The position numbers were made by a program, and so were the translations under genes. Below, piece by piece: positions 42,551-45,619 of a DNA stretch of 45,619 nt (position 1 is the stretch's first letter; each line of letters starts with the position of its first letter). The stretch lies in contig DINW01000085.1 of NCBI GenBank assembly GCA_002423705.1, positions 16,674-62,292 of the forward strand. The letters run 5' to 3'. This DNA is from Clostridium sp. UBA5530 (GTDB lineage Bacteria > Bacillota > Clostridia > Clostridiales > Clostridiaceae). Under the pieces are notes generated by a model that worked only from the letters and a program-made list of their open reading frames with translations, had not been told where the DNA came from and ran no database searches.

Positions 42551-42687
42551 ATACATTAGCGTTACTAAGGCTGCACATGAAACAAATACTACTTTTCAAT
42601 TAGATTTTATGATATATTATTAATAATAAATATATCCAAGCTATAAGTTATTGGATAAGAATAGCTATAAAAACTATGGAGGATACT

Positions 42688-43341
42688 ATGAAGAATTATA
42701 AATACATTTTATTTGACTTAGACGGTACATTAACTGACCCTAAAGTTGGTATAACTAAAGCTGTAGCCTATGCATTAAAGGATTTTGATATAGATGTAGA
42801 AAATTTAGATGACTTATGTAAGTTTATCGGTCCACCTCTAAAGGATTCCTTTATGGAGTATTACGGCTTCTCAAAGGAAGATTCAGACACAGCTATAAAA
42901 AAGTACAGAGAGTATTTTAGCGTAAAAGGCCTATATGAAAACATAGTCTATGATGGAATTAAAGAAGTTTTGCAAACTTTAAAGGATAATAAAAAGACTC
43001 TAATTTTAGCTACTTCTAAGCCAAAAATCTTTGCCCTTAAGATATTAGAACACTTTGACTTGTTAAAATACTTTGATTTTGTATCAGGAGCTGAACTAGA
43101 TGGCACTAGAGACAAAAAAGGTGATATAATTGCCTATGCTTTAGCTGAAAACCATATTGCTGATTTATCTTCTGTTCTTATGATTGGAGATAGAAAACAT
43201 GACATTATAGGTGCCAAAGAGAATTCCATTGACTCAATGGGTGTTTTATATGGTTATGGAAATAAAGAAGAATTTCAAAAAGCTGGAGCTGATTATATCG
43301 TATCAACTGTTAAAGAAATCAGCTGTGTTTTAGATAAGTAA
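42688..43341 (+). CDS. HAD-superfamily phosphatase (phosphoglycolate-phosphatase-like)
   Basis: 217 aa. HAD motif I FDLDGTLTD, motif II TSKP, motif III lysine in LKILEHFDLLKYF, motif IV MIGDRKHDIIGA, with a four-helix cap between motifs I and II. Start ATG 42688 has GGAGG 7 nt upstream; ATG 42676 overlaps that site. Similar to Clostridial Gph/PpaX-like enzymes; the phosphorylated substrate is not known. Monocistronic with its own terminator. Confidence 0.9.
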   Translation: MKNYKYILFDLDGTLTDPKVGITKAVAYALKDFDIDVENLDDLCKFIGPPLKDSFMEYYGFSKEDSDTAIKKYREYFSVKGLYENIVYDGIKEVLQTLKDNKKTLILATSKPKIFALKILEHFDLLKYFDFVSGAELDGTRDKKGDIIAYALAENHIADLSSVLMIGDRKHDIIGAKENSIDSMGVLYGYGNKEEFQKAGADYIVSTVKEISCVLDK

Positions 43342-43355
43342 CAAAGATATATGTG

Positions 43356-43398
43356 CTCCACAGAGTTATATAAATCAATTCTGTGGAGATTATTTTTT
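43356..43398 (+). terminator. terminator of the HAD phosphatase gene
   Basis: Arms CTCCACAGA / TCTGTGGAG with a 15-nt loop, followed by ATTATTTTTTG. Confidence 0.85.
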
Positions 43399-43430
43399 GT
43401 ATTTGTACTGGTAAAGAAGAATTTTTATTT

Positions 43431-43555
43431 CATATCTATCTTCTGTAACACTTCATCTTCCTTGGGCTGAAGATAACATCAGTTGACACAATGGATAAGC
43501 CTAACTAAATATTCAGGTGGAGTTCAAACTCCACCTGAAACTAAGTTTCACTTGA
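43431..43555 (+). repeat. dispersed intergenic repeat, copy D (near complete)
   Basis: Reads CTTCTGTAACACTTCATC, TTGGGCTGAAGATAACATC, GGATAAGCCTAACTAA, the perfect palindrome TTCAGGTGGAGTT / AACTCCACCTGAA, and ACTAAGTTTCACTTGAT. The stem CTTCA / TGAAG within the first half is base-paired here. The last codons of the neighbouring gene (SSET plus stop) lie inside it. Confidence 0.85.
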
Positions 43556-44074
43556 TATTTCTTCACTTTCCATAATTGTTTCTTCTTTTTCTTCTGTAGA
43601 TTCTGAAAATGACCTTGTCTCCTCAATAGGTAACTTTTTAAATTTGGAAATTGCAATAGTGGCCTTTATAAGATAAAATAATACCCACCCATGAAAGGCG
43701 AAATCCACAACAATTGATGTATCACTTATTGGCAGTGAAAAATACACCATGGCTATTGTATCAATAGAGAAAATCACCATGGCACCTATAAGCCATCTCA
43801 TATCTAGTTTACTCATTCCATAGCATAAAAGATAAATATCTATACTTATTAATGCCGCGATTATTCCAACTATAAGAATCATCACATTACCGTTATAAGT
43901 ATAAAATTCATACCCTACAGCCATTGCTACTTGGGGGAAAAATGCAGAAAAAGGAAAATATATAGATGCTTTAGTGATATACAACACTGTGTTTATAGCT
44001 GTAAACACAAGCATAGCTAATAGATTGCTCCTCCCTCTCTTAATCTGGATTAAATACTGCTCCCTCGGGCTCAT
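43541..44074 (-). CDS. membrane protein, 177 aa, unknown family
   Basis: Five hydrophobic segments between ~15 and ~140 (for example NLLAMLVFTAINTVLYI and VMILIVGIIAALISIDIYLL), then a cytoplasmic Glu/Ser-rich tail. Not recognised. GGAGG is 7 nt before the ATG. The stop codon and last four residues are provided by repeat copy D, so the original C-terminus was probably different. It is followed upstream by repeat copy E and the alcohol dehydrogenase gene. Confidence 0.7.
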   Translation of the reverse strand: MSPREQYLIQIKRGRSNLLAMLVFTAINTVLYITKASIYFPFSAFFPQVAMAVGYEFYTYNGNVMILIVGIIAALISIDIYLLCYGMSKLDMRWLIGAMVIFSIDTIAMVYFSLPISDTSIVVDFAFHGWVLFYLIKATIAISKFKKLPIEETRSFSESTEEKEETIMESEEISSET

Positions 44075-44091
44075 TGTAAAACCTCCGCTAA

Positions 44092-44203
44092 TACTACCTG
44101 CTGTAACACTTCACCCTATTCAGGCTGGAGTTAACACCAGCTACCACCCTAAATAAGTTCAACTAATATTTTAGTGGAATCTAAACTAAGTTTTACCTGA
44201 TGA
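44092..44203 (+). repeat. dispersed intergenic repeat, copy E (near complete)
   Basis: Reads ACCTGCTGTAACACTTCACC, TATTCAGGCTGGAGTTAAC, ACCACCCTAAATAAGTTC, AACTAATATTTTAGTGGAAT, and CTAAACTAAGTTTTACCTGAT. The stem CTTCA / TGGAG is kept with a G-T pair where copy D has CTTCA / TGAAG, and GCTG / CAGC closes the outer stem. Ends 10 bp from the alcohol dehydrogenase stop. Confidence 0.82.
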
Positions 44204-44213
44204 TAAAATCATA

Positions 44214-45401
44214 TCAATTTGCCACCTTCTCTAGTAGCTTCCTTGCCTGATTTTTGCTAAAATATTTTGGTACCGGGTAAGTTCCATGACATTCTCTAAA
44301 TGCCATAACTATAATCTCATCAATATTACCCTTTGGAAAAGCTTCTAGTCTATCTGGAATTCCTACCTTTTTATTCATTTTAAATATAGATTCAATAAAT
44401 CTATCTGCGTTCTCTTTAGTATCTTCATCTTTTCTGCTTAGGTTTACTATATCTGATAGTTTGCTAAATTTTTTCTCACATACATCTTTATAATAATTCA
44501 TTACATGGGGAAGAATTACTGCATTGCCTAATCCGTGAGATACTCCAAACTTTCCGCCAATAGCATGGGAAAAAGCATGGACATATCCAACATAAGTTCT
44601 GGTAAAAGCCATGCCAGCATAAAAAGAGGCTATTAGCATCATTTCCCTAGCCTTTAAGTCTTCTGAACTCTTCATCACTGAATCAAAGTTTTCAAAAATT
44701 AATTTTACTGCTATCTCTGCATACCTATCTGTTTCTTCAGTAGCATATTTAGAAACATAAGCCTCTAAAGCATGGGTTAAGGCATCCATTGTAGTTGTTG
44801 CAGTTATAAATGAAGGTAATCCCTTCATCAGCTCTGGGTCTAGTATGGCATATAAAGGTACAATTTTGGGATCCAGTATTTGTTTTTTAATATGAGACTC
44901 TGTATCAGAAATAACAGCGGCCACAGTAGTCTCTGAGCCTGTTCCTGCTGTAGTTGGAACTGCTATAAGTGGTAATGGCTGACCCTTTACTTTCAATAGT
45001 CCCGTAAGTTTATGCGGATCAATATGGTTTGTCACTGCTGCACTTACTGCCTTAGCTGTATCCAAAATAGATCCTCCTCCAATAGCCACCATAATATCTG
45101 CATCTTCACAAAGTTTTTGTGCTTCTATTACAGTTTTAAAAGTAGGGTCTGGTTTAACCCCTGCAAATACTTTTACCTCTATGCCTTGGTTTTTTATATC
45201 ACCTATTAACTTATCAACAATTCCTTTCTTCATTATTGTGTTGCTAACAATGAAAAAAGCCTTTTTACTATTATTCATCTTTAATATATCCATAATAGCA
45301 TTAAGTTTACCTGGTCCTATATAGGTAATTGGTGTAGGCTTATGAATTATATTAGTTACTGGCTTAGCCACAATGGTCTTTAACCTTGAAAAACCATACA
45401 T
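44214..45401 (-). CDS. iron-containing alcohol dehydrogenase (group III)
   Basis: 395 aa, usual length. The NAD(P)-binding motif is IGGGSILDTAKAVSA; the metal-binding region contains TTMDALTHALEAY, FSHAIGGKFGVSHGLGNAV and the later histidine of PHVMNYY. AAAGGAGGG precedes the ATG at 45401. Cytoplasmic; interconverts an alcohol and an aldehyde or ketone, perhaps in fermentation. Substrate cannot be deduced. Followed by repeat copy E. Confidence 0.93.
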   Translation of the reverse strand: MYGFSRLKTIVAKPVTNIIHKPTPITYIGPGKLNAIMDILKMNNSKKAFFIVSNTIMKKGIVDKLIGDIKNQGIEVKVFAGVKPDPTFKTVIEAQKLCEDADIMVAIGGGSILDTAKAVSAAVTNHIDPHKLTGLLKVKGQPLPLIAVPTTAGTGSETTVAAVISDTESHIKKQILDPKIVPLYAILDPELMKGLPSFITATTTMDALTHALEAYVSKYATEETDRYAEIAVKLIFENFDSVMKSSEDLKAREMMLIASFYAGMAFTRTYVGYVHAFSHAIGGKFGVSHGLGNAVILPHVMNYYKDVCEKKFSKLSDIVNLSRKDEDTKENADRFIESIFKMNKKVGIPDRLEAFPKGNIDEIIVMAFRECHGTYPVPKYFSKNQARKLLEKVAN

Positions 45402-45468
45402 GAAAATCCCTCCTTTCTATGTTTTACTAATATTAATACGGAAGAATATAACCATATATTCTGAAATT

Positions 45469-45619
45469 TTATGGTTTTCTTTTATAATCCTTTAAAGCCA
45501 TAACTATATATAAGATTCCTATAATTATTCCTGCTATTCCAAGATATTTCTTCTTAAGTACATCCATTACTCCCCAAATTCCCAAAGCAATGCCTATGGC
45601 TCCCCACATAATCCATGAG
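45469..45619 (-). CDS. partial small membrane protein at right edge
   Basis: The last ~49 residues of a minus-strand gene: an open frame running from the window edge to TAA at 45469. The visible part contains two hydrophobic helices (IMWGAIGIALGIWGVMDVL and LGIAGIIIGILYIVMAL) and a basic tail KDYKRKP. It resembles short two- to four-helix proteins of unknown role. The start lies outside the window. Confidence 0.6.
   Translation of the reverse strand, partial: SWIMWGAIGIALGIWGVMDVLKKKYLGIAGIIIGILYIVMALKDYKRKP

Noticed and set aside
1..45619. CRISPR array or tandem direct repeats
   Set aside because: The repeats found are dispersed and palindromic, with no regular spacer length and no cas genes.

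Overview
The window is AT-rich, dense Firmicute DNA. AGGAGG-type ribosome binding sites, occasional TTG/GTG starts and the gene families (mannose-family PTS, LytTR/GHKL two-component pairs, DUF1540, OpuC, HelD, PepF) point to Clostridium sensu stricto; I do not assign a species. No rRNA, tRNA, CRISPR array, phage module or intact transposase was seen. All identifications were made by reading; no database search was run.

Layout. 1-4185: mannose-family PTS operon (IIA-IIB-IIC-IID, IID running off the left edge) behind its BglG/LicR-like PRD regulator. 4381-8070: an unknown 143-aa gene, then an ABC-2 exporter (ATPase plus two permeases). 8371-8943: a KapD-like DEDDh exonuclease. 9047-12586: a minus-strand cassette of exported protein, lipoprotein, ABC ATPase and MacB-like permease. 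12882-18490: LytTR response regulator, GHKL kinase and a pair of full ABC exporters. 18751-23576: NSS sodium symporter, TetR regulator, a radical-SAM-like protein without the iron-sulphur motif, and an intact radical SAM protein. 23759-30042: a zinc-ribbon membrane protein, a DUF1540 miniprotein, oligoendopeptidase F and an OpuC-type osmolyte importer. 30364-35799: an S41-like lipoprotein and an ECF sigma operon with an ABC-2 transporter whose two permease genes are both frameshifted. 36026-38870: a TetR-HelD operon with a 31-bp perfect palindrome at its promoter. 39067-45619: small metabolic or unknown genes, an arginase-like gene with an in-frame TGA, a GreA-family gene, an XRE regulator, a HAD phosphatase, an iron-type alcohol dehydrogenase and a partial membrane protein.

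Two dispersed repeat families run through the spacers. The first is a 110-135 bp element with conserved internal palindromes, present as about five near-complete and several partial copies. It usually lies directly against the stop codon of a neighbouring gene, always in the same orientation relative to that gene. It looks like a structured RNA or an end-derived, non-autonomous IS200/IS605-like element. The second is a CCCCAGGGG palindrome, present singly or as compound nested hairpins. The repeats, the catalytically empty radical SAM paralogue and the PRD regulator without phosphoacceptor residues are the least ordinary things here.
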